DNA of 64,000 nucleotides from JAAUUE01 sp943370025 (lineage in GTDB: Bacteria; Cyanobacteriota; Cyanobacteriia; Cyanobacteriales; JAAUUE01): NCBI GenBank assembly GCA_943370025.1, contig CALRPI020000018.1:12385-76384 (forward strand), given 5' to 3'. The notes beneath the pieces are model-generated. The model was not told where the DNA came from and made no database searches. It worked only from the letters and a program-made list of their open reading frames with translations. Position 1 is the first letter of the stretch. Each line of letters begins with the position of its first letter. A program made the position numbers and the translations under genes. Positions 33,452-42,151 of this stretch are shown here, in pieces.

Positions 33452-34438
33452 TTATTTGTCCTTTAGCCCTTTTACTAAAGTGTTGATGTTGTAGGTAAGT
33501 AAGCTTAAATAGGTTGGGGCAACTCCATCGGCGGGGGTAAGGGAATCGACATAAAATACTCCGGCAAACTTTGCCCCGGTCTCTCGTGCCACTTGTTTCT
33601 GGGCATCAGCACTGACGGTACTTTCACAAAATATTGCCGGGATTTTTTGACTGCGTACCTGTTGAATGACATTTTGAATTTGCTTTGGGGTTGCCTGTTG
33701 TTCGGAGTTGACAGCCCAGAGATAAAGCTCTTTCAGTCCATAATCTTGAGCAATATAAGAGAAAGCTCCTTCACAACTGACGATGAATCTTTTCTCTGGG
33801 GGAACTGTGACGATCGTATCCCTAAGTTGCTGGTCTAAAGCTTTAATTTTCTGGCTATAATTAGCCGCATTTGTGTTGTAACTATCGGCATTAATTGGGT
33901 CTAAATCTACTAAGGCTTTACGGATATTTTCTACATAAATCAAGGCAGCTTTTGGTGACATCCAAGCATGGGGATTGGGCTTTCCGGCATAATTATCTTG
34001 GTTAATATTCACCACCTCCACACCTTGACTGAGGGTGATGCGGGGGACATTTTTCAAATTGCTGTAGAATTTCTCTGCCCACCGCTCCAAGCCTAAACCA
34101 TTATCGAGAATTAAATCTGCTTGCTGTCCTCGCTGTAGATCGCTGGGTGTGGGTTCATAGCCATGGATTTCGGCGCCAGTTTTGGTGAGGGATTGGACGA
34201 TCGCCTTGTCTCCAGCCACCTGTTGCGCCATATCTGCAATGATAGTGAAAGTAGTCAGAATAACTTTCTTGCCTTGGTTCTTGCTTTGATGATCTTGATT
34301 TGTGCGACTAGCTCCCGGTGTTGCAGAGATAGGAGAATTGACTGGCACTGGAGTTGAGGCTTGGGTGCAAGCTGTGTTGATAGATAGGATGGATAGTAGG
34401 AGTGCGATCGCCCCGAACTGCTGCCCCAAGGTTTTCAT
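33452..34438 (-). CDS. mntC: Manganese-binding lipoprotein MntC
   Basis: A 328-residue substrate-binding lipoprotein of the cluster A-I (ZnuA/MntC) type. The signal peptide ends with a lipobox at Cys24 (INTAC). Predicted metal ligands are His92 (AEIHGYEP), His157 (NPHAWMSP), Glu223 (SCEGAFSY) and Asp298 (FYVDSLT). Cys222 and Cys271 (IFCESTVS) correspond to the disulfide reported in Synechocystis MntC and thought to affect Mn binding. The absence of a long His-rich loop argues against ZnuA. First gene of the operon. ATG at 34438; no clear regulatory site was recognised upstream. Confidence 0.94.
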   Translation of the reverse strand: MKTLGQQFGAIALLLSILSINTACTQASTPVPVNSPISATPGASRTNQDHQSKNQGKKVILTTFTIIADMAQQVAGDKAIVQSLTKTGAEIHGYEPTPSDLQRGQQADLILDNGLGLERWAEKFYSNLKNVPRITLSQGVEVVNINQDNYAGKPNPHAWMSPKAALIYVENIRKALVDLDPINADSYNTNAANYSQKIKALDQQLRDTIVTVPPEKRFIVSCEGAFSYIAQDYGLKELYLWAVNSEQQATPKQIQNVIQQVRSQKIPAIFCESTVSADAQKQVARETGAKFAGVFYVDSLTPADGVAPTYLSLLTYNINTLVKGLKDK

Positions 34439-34527
34439 TTTGTTTTCACATTGCTTTCATTTTCTTCTCATAATTATCCTAACATAAATAGGGCTGCTCT
34501 GTAGCGACTCCACTACAGATTTCAATC

Positions 34528-34568
34528 TATAGCAACCGCCAAGGGGGTTGAGATGATTTTGGTTGTGG
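34528..34568 (-). repeat. 41-bp dispersed repeat, copy 2
   Basis: Reverse complement of 11518-11558 with three mismatches. It lies between mntC and the Uma2 gene, about 70 bp before the Uma2 start. Confidence 0.75.
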
Positions 34569-34635
34569 AATCTCCGCTTGGCGACGGATATAAATCGTTA
34601 AAATATTACCAAAACCAGCTAGGGAGTAATACCCC

Positions 34636-35232
34636 ATGATTGCATCTAAAGAAAACTTGCCTCGAATGACCCCAGAAGAATACTTTGTATGGGAAGAAAA
34701 ACAACTGGAAAAACATGAATTGATCGACGGTCAAGTTTACGCCATGAGCGGCGGCAGCGTTAATCATAGCCGCATTGCAATTCGATTTGTAACTATGGTT
34801 GATACCCACTTAGACGCTAGTGGTTGCATAACAGGGAACTCAGACCTAAGAGTTAATATTGTTGGTACAAATAACTACACTTACCCCGATGTCAGCGTCA
34901 CCTGCGACGATCGAGATAAAATTACCCCCCAATACATTACCTATCCCTGCCTCATCGTTGAAGTTCTATCTCCTAGCACTGAGACATACGACAGAAGCAG
35001 CAAATTTAGACTTTATCGCAAAAATCCAAACTTACAAGATTACTTATTAGTTAGTTCCACTAGCATTGAAATGGATTTGTATCACAAAAATGAAGCAGGA
35101 GACTGGTTAATTATTAACTACCAAGAGGGCGACAAGATCGAACTAAAAAGTATTAACCTCAGTTTTCCCATAGAGCAAGTTTATCGCAATCTCGACCTCA
35201 CCCCAGAACCTGAACCAACTAAATTACCCTAA
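34636..35232 (+). CDS. Uma2 family (DUF820) restriction-endonuclease-fold protein
   Basis: A 198-residue Uma2 protein, a PD-(D/E)xK nuclease-fold family greatly expanded in cyanobacteria. Characteristic pieces are MTPEEYFVWEEKQLEKHELI DG, the core YPDVSVTCD (Asp85), CLIVEVLSPSTETYDRSSKF (Glu109 and Lys123) and the C-terminal LQDYLLVSS. Catalytic residues look intact. Function in the cell is unknown; copies are often near mobile or defence genes. ATG at 34636. It sits 21 bp before an AAA ATPase gene and could share a transcript with it. Confidence 0.9.
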   Translation: MIASKENLPRMTPEEYFVWEEKQLEKHELIDGQVYAMSGGSVNHSRIAIRFVTMVDTHLDASGCITGNSDLRVNIVGTNNYTYPDVSVTCDDRDKITPQYITYPCLIVEVLSPSTETYDRSSKFRLYRKNPNLQDYLLVSSTSIEMDLYHKNEAGDWLIINYQEGDKIELKSINLSFPIEQVYRNLDLTPEPEPTKLP

Positions 35233-35253
35233 ACCCCATTCCCCCAATCAAAA

Positions 35254-36438
35254 ATGAAAATTGTATCCATAAGAATCAAAAACTATCGCCTCTTTGAAGA
35301 CATAGAAATTAAAAATATTCCAGCCCTTTGCGTAATTATCGGAGCCAATGGTACAGGTAAATCAACCCTATTCGATATTTTTGGTTTTCTGCGCGATGCC
35401 CTGACGAATAATATTCGCCAAGCCCTGCAAATTAGAGGCGGTTTTAACGAAGTTGTCACCAGAGGCAAAGAAAAGGAAGATATCGAAATAGAACTAAAAT
35501 TTCGCATGAAAATTCTAGAAACAGAACGCCTTGTCACCTATAGCCTCATAATTGGACAAGACAAAAAAAAACCTATTATAAAAAGGGAAATCCTGCGCTA
35601 TAAGCGGGGTGAACAAGGTAAACCCTTTCATTTTCTCGACTTCAAAAAGGGCAAAGGCTACGCCATTGTCAACGAGGAAAACTTTGAAAAAGCTGATGAA
35701 GATCTAGAACGAGAAGATCAACAACTGGAATCCAACGACATTTTAGCCATCAAAGGGCTAGGACAATTTCAACGATTTAAAGCCGCCAGTGCCTTCCGCT
35801 CATTAATAGAAAATTGGCACGTTTCCGACTTCCATATTAGTGATGCTAGAGGCAGCAAAGACGCACTCTATGCCGAACATCTTTCTGCGACAGGCGATAA
35901 CATGGCAGTAGTTGCCCAATATATCTATCAAGAACATCCCGAAATATTTAATCAAATTTTGCAGCGAATGCAAGCCAGAGTTCCTGGCATATCCAAAGTA
36001 GAAGCCAAAAATACCGAAGATGGCAGACTAATTCTCAAATTCCAAGACCAAGCCTTTAAAGATCCATTTATCGATCGCTACGTTTCCGACGGCACAATGA
36101 AAATGTTTGCCTATTTAATCCTACTGTTTGATCCCAAACCCCATCCGCTATTATGCGTTGAAGAACCTGAAAACCAACTATATCCCAGCCTCTTACATGA
36201 ACTTGCCGAAGAATTTGCCAGCTATGCCCATCGAGGTGGACAAGTCTTTGTCTCGACCCATTCCCCTGACTTTTTAAATGCTGTTCCCCTAGATAGTATT
36301 TTTTGGCTCGTTAAAGAACAAGGAGTCACCAAAATCCAAAAAGCTACCGACAACGAAACCCTGAAAAACTTAGTTGCAGCAGGCGATCTTCCGGGTTATC
36401 TCTGGAATCAAAACTGGTTTGAGGGGGTTGCCCCCTAA
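35254..36438 (+). CDS. OLD-like AAA ATPase (AAA_21) paired with DUF4276
   Basis: A 394-residue SMC/ABC-type ATPase. Walker A is GANGTGKST (30-38) after the typical MKIVSIRIKNYRLFEDIEIK start. The middle of the protein contains a charged, probably coiled insertion (about 130-180). The Walker B region LLCVEEPENQLYP lies near residue 300 and the His switch in VFVSTHSPDFLNAV near 330. Family knowledge: such ATPases pair with TOPRIM-type nucleases (OLD/Gabija/PARIS-like logic) in phage defence. Its stop overlaps the next start (TAATG), so the pair is translationally coupled. No TOPRIM domain is fused here, and the partner gene would supply it. Confidence 0.88.
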   Translation: MKIVSIRIKNYRLFEDIEIKNIPALCVIIGANGTGKSTLFDIFGFLRDALTNNIRQALQIRGGFNEVVTRGKEKEDIEIELKFRMKILETERLVTYSLIIGQDKKKPIIKREILRYKRGEQGKPFHFLDFKKGKGYAIVNEENFEKADEDLEREDQQLESNDILAIKGLGQFQRFKAASAFRSLIENWHVSDFHISDARGSKDALYAEHLSATGDNMAVVAQYIYQEHPEIFNQILQRMQARVPGISKVEAKNTEDGRLILKFQDQAFKDPFIDRYVSDGTMKMFAYLILLFDPKPHPLLCVEEPENQLYPSLLHELAEEFASYAHRGGQVFVSTHSPDFLNAVPLDSIFWLVKEQGVTKIQKATDNETLKNLVAAGDLPGYLWNQNWFEGVAP

Positions 36439-37001
36439 TGAGTTACGATCTAATTTTTCTACTCGAAGAACCTTCCATTAAGAACGTTTTAGATCAACTT
36501 TTACCACAAGTGATTCCCACCGAAATCACCTATATCTGTATTCCCCACGATGGTAAACAAGATTTAGCCAACTCGATCCCCAAAAAAATAAAAGCCTTTG
36601 AATATGCTCCCAAGACAAAATTCATCATTGTCCATGACCAAGACTCCCATGATTGTAAGATACTAAAATCTAAATTATTAGAAATTTGTCAACAAGCTGG
36701 AAAAACCGAGGTCTTGATCCGTATTATTTGCCATGAACTCGAATCATGGTTCCTAGGCGATCTGGCTGCCGTAGAAAAAGCCTATAACCTCAAACCCAAT
36801 AGCCTTAGCAAAAAACAAACGCAACAGAAATTCCGCAATCCCGATCGGCTTAACTCCGCCAAGCAAGAACTAAAACATCTCGTCAATGAATATTATCCAG
36901 GAACTCACTCCAAGGCAATCGCACCCCATTTATCCCTGACCGAAAACAAATCTCGTAGCTTTCAAGTATTTCTAGAAAGCCTTAAAAAACTAGCTGGATG
37001 A
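36438..37001 (+). CDS. DUF4276 protein, putative TOPRIM-like nuclease partner
   Basis: 187 residues. An acidic N-terminal LLEEPS, a central FIIVHDQDSHDC (DxD) and HELESWFLGDL give the Glu...DxD spacing expected of a TOPRIM-like active site. The later RNPDRLNSAKQELK and SFQVFLESLKKL match DUF4276 proteins. By family context the ATPase senses and the TOPRIM protein acts, possibly on nucleic acid; this is inference. It starts in the TAATG overlap with the ATPase gene and ends 36 bp before the broken hsdR gene. Such ATPase/DUF4276 pairs are sometimes embedded in type I restriction loci, which fits the neighbour. Confidence 0.8.
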   Translation: MSYDLIFLLEEPSIKNVLDQLLPQVIPTEITYICIPHDGKQDLANSIPKKIKAFEYAPKTKFIIVHDQDSHDCKILKSKLLEICQQAGKTEVLIRIICHELESWFLGDLAAVEKAYNLKPNSLSKKQTQQKFRNPDRLNSAKQELKHLVNEYYPGTHSKAIAPHLSLTENKSRSFQVFLESLKKLAG

Positions 37002-37056
37002 GTTGAGTAATATTACTTATTCCCCATTTCCAAAAACATGAGTCAATCGGAACAAG

Positions 37057-37078
37057 AACTCGAACAAAACTCGAACAA
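37057..37078 (+). repeat. 11-bp tandem duplication in hsdR
   Basis: AACTCGAACAA occurs twice in direct succession (37057-37067 and 37068-37078). A single copy would keep the frame MSQSEQELEQ-NLIDRLTRLG. Confidence 0.92.
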
Positions 37079-37521
37079 AATTTGATCGATCGCCTCACCC
37101 GACTCGGCTACGAAAGAGTCAAAATCAGCAACGCCGCAGACCTCACCGCTAACCTGAAAACCCAACTCGAAAAACATAATAAAACCCAACTCAGTCCCGA
37201 AGAATTTAAACGAGTCCTCAACCACCTCGACAAAGGCAATGTCTTCGATCGCGCCGAACGCCTCCGAGACAAAATGGAACTCATCCGCGATGACGGCACA
37301 GCCACTTATTTAGAATTTTTAAATATCGAACATTGGTGTCAAAACCAATACCAAGTCACTAACCAGATCACCCAACAAGGCAGCTACAAAAACCGCTATG
37401 ACGTAACTTTATTAATCAACGGACTGCCCCTCGTCCAAATCGAACTCAAACGCCGGGGACTCGAACTCAAAGAAGCCTTTAACCAAATCAACCGCTACCA
37501 ACGCCACTCATACAAGGCAGA

Positions 37522-37553
37522 CTTTGGGCTATTTCAACTTTGGGCTATTTCAA
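37522..37553 (+). repeat. 16-bp tandem duplication in hsdR
   Basis: CTTTGGGCTATTTCAA occurs twice in direct succession (37522-37537 and 37538-37553). A single copy would keep the frame KADFGLFQ-YVQIFVISNGVN. Confidence 0.93.
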
Positions 37554-39970
37554 TATGTACAAATTTTTGTCATCTCCAATGGGGTTAATACTCGCTACTA
37601 TGCCAACAACCGCAAACAAGAATACAAACAAACCTTCTACTGGGCAGACTCAGAAAATAACCTAATTACTCAGCTCGATGACTTCGCCACCGCCTTTCTG
37701 GAGAAATGCCACCTCTCCAAAATAATCTGCAAATACATTGTTCTACACCAGTCCGACAGAGTGTTAATGGTGCTGCGCCCTTACCAATACTACGCCGTCG
37801 AAGCCCTCATTGAGCGCGTCAAAACCACCGACAAAAACGGCTACATCTGGCACACCACAGGCTCAGGCAAAACCCTCACCAGCTTCAAAGCCGCCCAAAT
37901 TCTCACCGCCCTGCCCAAAGTTCATAAGGTGTTGTTTGTGGTCGATCGCGCTGACCTCGATTACCAAACCAGCAGAGAATTCAACTACTTTAGCCCCGAC
38001 TGCGTAGATACCACCAATAGCACCACAGAACTCGTCGATCGAATGACAGGCGATAGCCATCTTATCGTCACCACCATCCAAAAACTAAATAACGCCATCC
38101 GAAACCCTCGCCATGAATCTGCCATGGAATCCCTGCGGAATCAGCGTATTGTCTTCATCTTCGATGAGTGTCACCGATCCCAGTTTGGCGAAACCCATAA
38201 AAATATTGTCAAATTCTTCCCCAATGCTCAAATGTTCGGCTTCACTGGCACACCCATCTTCGCTGACAACGCTGCCAGTAATGCCTATGGCAAACGCACC
38301 ACCAAAGATTTATTTCAAGAATGCTTGCATAAGTATGTGATCACCAATGCGATCGCCGATGAAAACGTGCTTAAATTCTCCGTTGAATATTGGGGGAAAA
38401 TCAAACGCAAAGACGGCAGCCTCATCACCGAACCTAAACTTGATCGCGAATTTTTTGAAAACCCCGTTGGCAAAGCCTCTCGGAACGAGAATCGCATTTC
38501 CCTAATCGTTGATTGGATCATCGCCAACCACGATCGCAAAACCCACAATAAAAAATTCTCCGCCATCCTCTGCGTCAGTAATATTGATAGCCTACTGACC
38601 TATTACGAAACCTTTAAAGATAAACAAAAACAGGGTTTACATGATTTGCGGATCGTGACCATCTTCACCCCCAGCATTAACGAAGACGACGAAGAGGCAA
38701 ATGGCTTAATTGGTGAACCAGATTTTGATTTAACCCCCAGCAACAATTCCCACAGCCGCGACAAACTCGCTGAAATAATCAACGATTACAACGCCCTCTA
38801 TCAAACCCAACATTCCGCTAGAGACAGCAAAGCCTTCTACACCTACTACAAAGACATCTCTAAACGGATGAAAGACCGCGATCGAGAAAATGCTCAGGAT
38901 CGGGAACGTGCCGATATTTTGTTAGTCGTCAATATGTTTCTCAAGGGCTTCGATGTCAAAAAGCTCAACACACTTTATGTCGATAAAAACCTCCAGTATC
39001 ACGGACTAATTCAAGCCTATTCCCGCACTAACCGAATTTTAGGGGAACTCAAATCCCAAGGCAATATCGTCTGTTTCCGTAACCTCAAAGACAACACCGA
39101 CCAAGCCGTCGCCCTTTTCTCTGATCCCAACGCCAAAGAAGAGATATTTATCGAACCCTACGAACACTACATTGAAGAGTTTAATGAAGGCGTTCAGGCA
39201 TTGAGGGCGATCGCCGCCATCCCCAAGGATGTTAATAAACTCATCAGTGAAGATGACCAAGTTGAATTCGTCAAAGCCTTTCGTAATTTAATCCGTCTCC
39301 TCAACGTTAGTAAATCCTTCACCGAGTTTGATTTTACAGACCTCAACATGGACGAACAGACCTTTGAAGATTACAAAAGCAAATACCTAGACATCTACGA
39401 CCGCACACGATCGCGCCCAGAGGAGGAGCCTGAATCCATAATTGAAGAAGTTGATTTTGAACTAGAACTCATTCAACGGGATGAAATCAATGTCTCCTAC
39501 ATTCTCAAACTCCTAGCAGAACTCCGACAAAACACCAAAACCACGGAAGAAGACTATCAGAAAAGAAAAGAATCTATTCTCGAACTTGTTGGGCAAGAAG
39601 TGCAGTTACGGAGTAAACGCGATCTCATTGAAAAATTCATTGACGAGCAAATACCCACAATTAAGCCAGAAGAGGCGATCACCACCGTTTTTCAGAACTT
39701 CTGGAATCAAGAACGCACGATCGCCGTGGAGGAACTCTGCCTCAAGGAAAATCTCAAGCTCGAAGCCGTCAACCAAATGATCGCCGACTACAAATTCTCA
39801 GGCAAGGAACCGTTACGCGATACAGTTTTGAATGCCTGTAACGAAAAACCAAAACTATTAGAGCGCAAAAAAATCTTCGATCGGGTCGTGGCGCAATTAC
39901 TTGCCATCATTAACAAGTTTGACGATGCTCTTGGTGCATTTGAAGAGGGCTAGAGGGGAAGGCTGCTCCG

Positions 39971-40108
39971 GGGAGTGTTTGTATTTCCCAAGCAGTGTAC
40001 GAAGCTGTGAAGGATTGCTTACCTGACGGGGTGATTGTGGAACGATTGGGACAGGTGGCACTCAAAAATATGGGCTATATTGAGGCATATCAACTGGTTC
40101 TGGCTTAA
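39971..40108 (+). pseudogene. 3'-terminal fragment of a class III nucleotide cyclase gene
   Basis: One frame reads GSVCISQAVYEAVKDCLPDG, then VIVERLGQVALKNM and ends in AYQLVLA with a stop. This resembles the end of cyanobacterial adenylate/guanylate cyclases (ICISxxVYExVK...LGxxxLKN...AYQL). Only about 45 codons remain, joined without a break to the end of hsdR. This marks a recombination junction rather than a gene. Confidence 0.6.
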
Positions 40109-40379
40109 AGTGGTGCAAATAGTATATTTTCCACAATTTTTTCCTGCGGTAGCCCTGTACAGTGCGTAAATCCTAACAGAATATTCCAAAAACCCTGTTA
40201 CAATTAAGTGCTGGTTACAATCAAGTATCACAATATTTCTCCCAGTCTTAGAAATGTTGCTGCCCCAGCAAGAAATTTATCTATTCCCTGCTATTCCCAT
40301 TTCATCTATCCCCCCTGGCTAAGACTGGCACTGCCAACAAGATCGATACGAAATCTACACTTTAAAATCTTGGAGTTCT
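40109..40379 (+). promoter_or_regulatory. Leader/promoter region of the DEAD-box helicase gene
   Basis: No gene. Two TACAAT hexamers 17 bp apart (40199-40204 and 40216-40221) are candidate -10 boxes, which would give a leader of about 150-170 nt. Long leaders are common for cold- or redox-regulated cyanobacterial RNA helicases. No strong -35 element is seen. Confidence 0.4.
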
Positions 40380-41822
40380 ATGTCTTTTTCTGCCCTTGGT
40401 CTGTCGGATGAAATTGTCCGTGCCGTTACTGCACAAGGTTATACCCAACCGACCCCGATTCAATTACAAGCAATCCCCGCCGTGTTAGCCGGTCAAGATG
40501 TCCTTGCTGCTGCCCAAACTGGAACCGGAAAAACTGCTGGTTTTACTCTGCCGATTTTGCATCAGCTATCCACCACCGTTGTCAAATCCAATATAGTCGT
40601 CAACACCAATCCGGCTTTTAGGTCGAATACCACCGTTGTCAAAAGAGCCTCTGGTGGCAGACACCCGATTCGATCGCTCATCCTCACCCCCACGAGGGAA
40701 CTGGCTGCCCAAGTAGAAGAAAGTGTCCAGAACTATGGCAAATATCTGAATCTCAATTCCATGACTGTCTACGGCGGTGTGAATATCAACCCCCAAATTC
40801 AGCGATTGAAGAGTCGGATTGATATCCTCGTAGCCACTCCGGGACGGCTTCTCGACCATGTACAACAGCGCACTGTGGATTTATCCCAAGTGGAAATTTT
40901 GGTGCTGGATGAAGCCGATCGAATGTTGGATATGGGCTTCATTCGGGATATTCGCCGCATCCTGACACTACTGCCCCGGCAACGCCAAAACCTATTATTT
41001 TCGGCTACTTTTTCTGATGAAATTAAATCTCTCGCTACGGGATTGCTCCACCAACCAGTGACGATCGAGGTGGAGCGGCGCAATGCCACCCCGGATCTGG
41101 TGGCACAAAAGGTTTACCCGGTCGATCGCGAACGCAAGCGAGAATTATTGTCCTACCTAATTAAGACTAATAATTGGTATCAAGCTCTAGTTTTCACCCG
41201 GACAAAGCACGGAGCCGATCGATTGGTGAAGCAACTTACCCAAGATGACATTTCTGCCCTAGCGATTCACGGCAACAAAAGCCAAGCTGCCAGAACCAAA
41301 GCCCTCTCCAGATTCAAGGAAGGCGAGGTGCAAGTATTAGTGGCAACAGATATTGCGGCGCGGGGGATTGATATTAGTGAACTGCTCCATGTGGTGAATT
41401 TTGAACTGCCCAACGTTCCAGAAGATTACGTTCACCGCATTGGGCGGACGGGGCGAGCCGGGGCGGAAGGGGAAGCGGTATCTTTGGTATGTGTGGATGA
41501 ACTAGATTTGCTGAGAAATATTGAAAGGCTAATTAAGCGATCGATCCCTAAGGAAATAGTTGATGGTTTTGAGGTAGACCCAAGGGTGCGGGCTGAACCG
41601 ATCCAAAATGGTCGGCAGCAGCAAAATGGTCGCCAAAATCAGCAAGGACAAAGACGCGATCGACCAGCCCCTAATTCTGGCAACTCTGCTAGTTCTTCCT
41701 CGCCCACTCCTCGCCAATCCCTAAAAATTAAGGACAGAGAAAATCCGGCTCAGGCGATCGATTCCCCCCGCATTGATCCCCGGCGGCGGGGTAAGGCTGG
41801 TTCTGGTTATGGACACGGCTAG
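40380..41822 (+). CDS. DEAD-box ATP-dependent RNA helicase (RhlE/CrhR-like)
   Basis: A 480-residue RNA helicase that remodels RNA structure in an ATP-dependent way. Q motif GYTQPTPIQLQAIP, motif I AQTGTGKT, Ia TPTRELA, II DEAD in VLDEADRMLDMG, III SAT (LLFSATFSD), V ATDIAARGIDI and VI HRIGRTGRAG. The C-terminal about 85 residues are Arg/Gln/Ser-rich and disordered. An unusual insert of about 25 residues lies between motif I and Ia; it contains an imperfect repeat (STTVVKSN...NTTVVKRA) that RhlE relatives lack. The ATG at 40380 has a GGAG 7 nt upstream. The gene follows a region of about 270 bp that probably serves as a regulatory leader. Confidence 0.93.
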   Translation: MSFSALGLSDEIVRAVTAQGYTQPTPIQLQAIPAVLAGQDVLAAAQTGTGKTAGFTLPILHQLSTTVVKSNIVVNTNPAFRSNTTVVKRASGGRHPIRSLILTPTRELAAQVEESVQNYGKYLNLNSMTVYGGVNINPQIQRLKSRIDILVATPGRLLDHVQQRTVDLSQVEILVLDEADRMLDMGFIRDIRRILTLLPRQRQNLLFSATFSDEIKSLATGLLHQPVTIEVERRNATPDLVAQKVYPVDRERKRELLSYLIKTNNWYQALVFTRTKHGADRLVKQLTQDDISALAIHGNKSQAARTKALSRFKEGEVQVLVATDIAARGIDISELLHVVNFELPNVPEDYVHRIGRTGRAGAEGEAVSLVCVDELDLLRNIERLIKRSIPKEIVDGFEVDPRVRAEPIQNGRQQQNGRQNQQGQRRDRPAPNSGNSASSSSPTPRQSLKIKDRENPAQAIDSPRIDPRRRGKAGSGYGHG

Positions 41823-41892
41823 TAACTAACCTCAGTTTGGGATAAGAAAGACCCCTAATACCATTTTGCGAAAATCACAACAATTACCGCTG

Positions 41893-41990
41893 GCTGAGCG
41901 AAGTCGAATTTATGCTGAGCGAAGTCGAAGTAGCCAAAACCTCACCAGCATTTCCTGCTAAGTTTGCCGTCCCTTCGACTTCGCTCAGGG
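41893..41990. repeat. GCTGAGCGAAGTCGAA repeats
   Basis: Two direct copies (about 41893-41908 and 41914-41929) and an inverted copy (CTTCGACTTCGCTCAGG, about 41972-41988) can form a large hairpin after the helicase gene. The same core occurs in fragments near 9985 and 58675. Confidence 0.75.
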
Positions 41991-42151
41991 AACTAAATTG
42001 TCTTCTTCTTTTTCAGGGAACGCCTATAGACTTAGGGGCAGAGCTTTTGCTTAACCCGAACTGAGGTTAACTAGTAAATATTTGTCACCAGAAGCAAAAA
42101 CTGGCGGCTATACTGGTATCACTCACTCAGCTATAAACCCCGGTTATACCT

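Larger units (their letters stand above)
37038..39953 (+). pseudogene. hsdR: Type I restriction endonuclease subunit R (hsdR), broken by two tandem duplications
   Basis: Removing one copy of each of two short tandem duplications (11 bp at 37057-37078, 16 bp at 37522-37553) gives one continuous frame of 962 codons from the ATG at 37038. The N-terminal nuclease has YDVTLLINGLPLVQIELKRRG (Asp, then Glu-x-Lys). The motor has HTTGSGKTLTSF (motif I), IVFIFDECHRSQFG (motif II), GFTGTP (motif III) and later helicase motifs (LLVVNMFLKGFDV, YSRTNRI). The C-terminal helical part (about 600-960) is complete. As it stands the first frame stops after 15 codons and the nuclease part runs off frame after FGLFQ, so full-length HsdR cannot be made. 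No hsdM or hsdS is present nearby. Confidence 0.9.
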
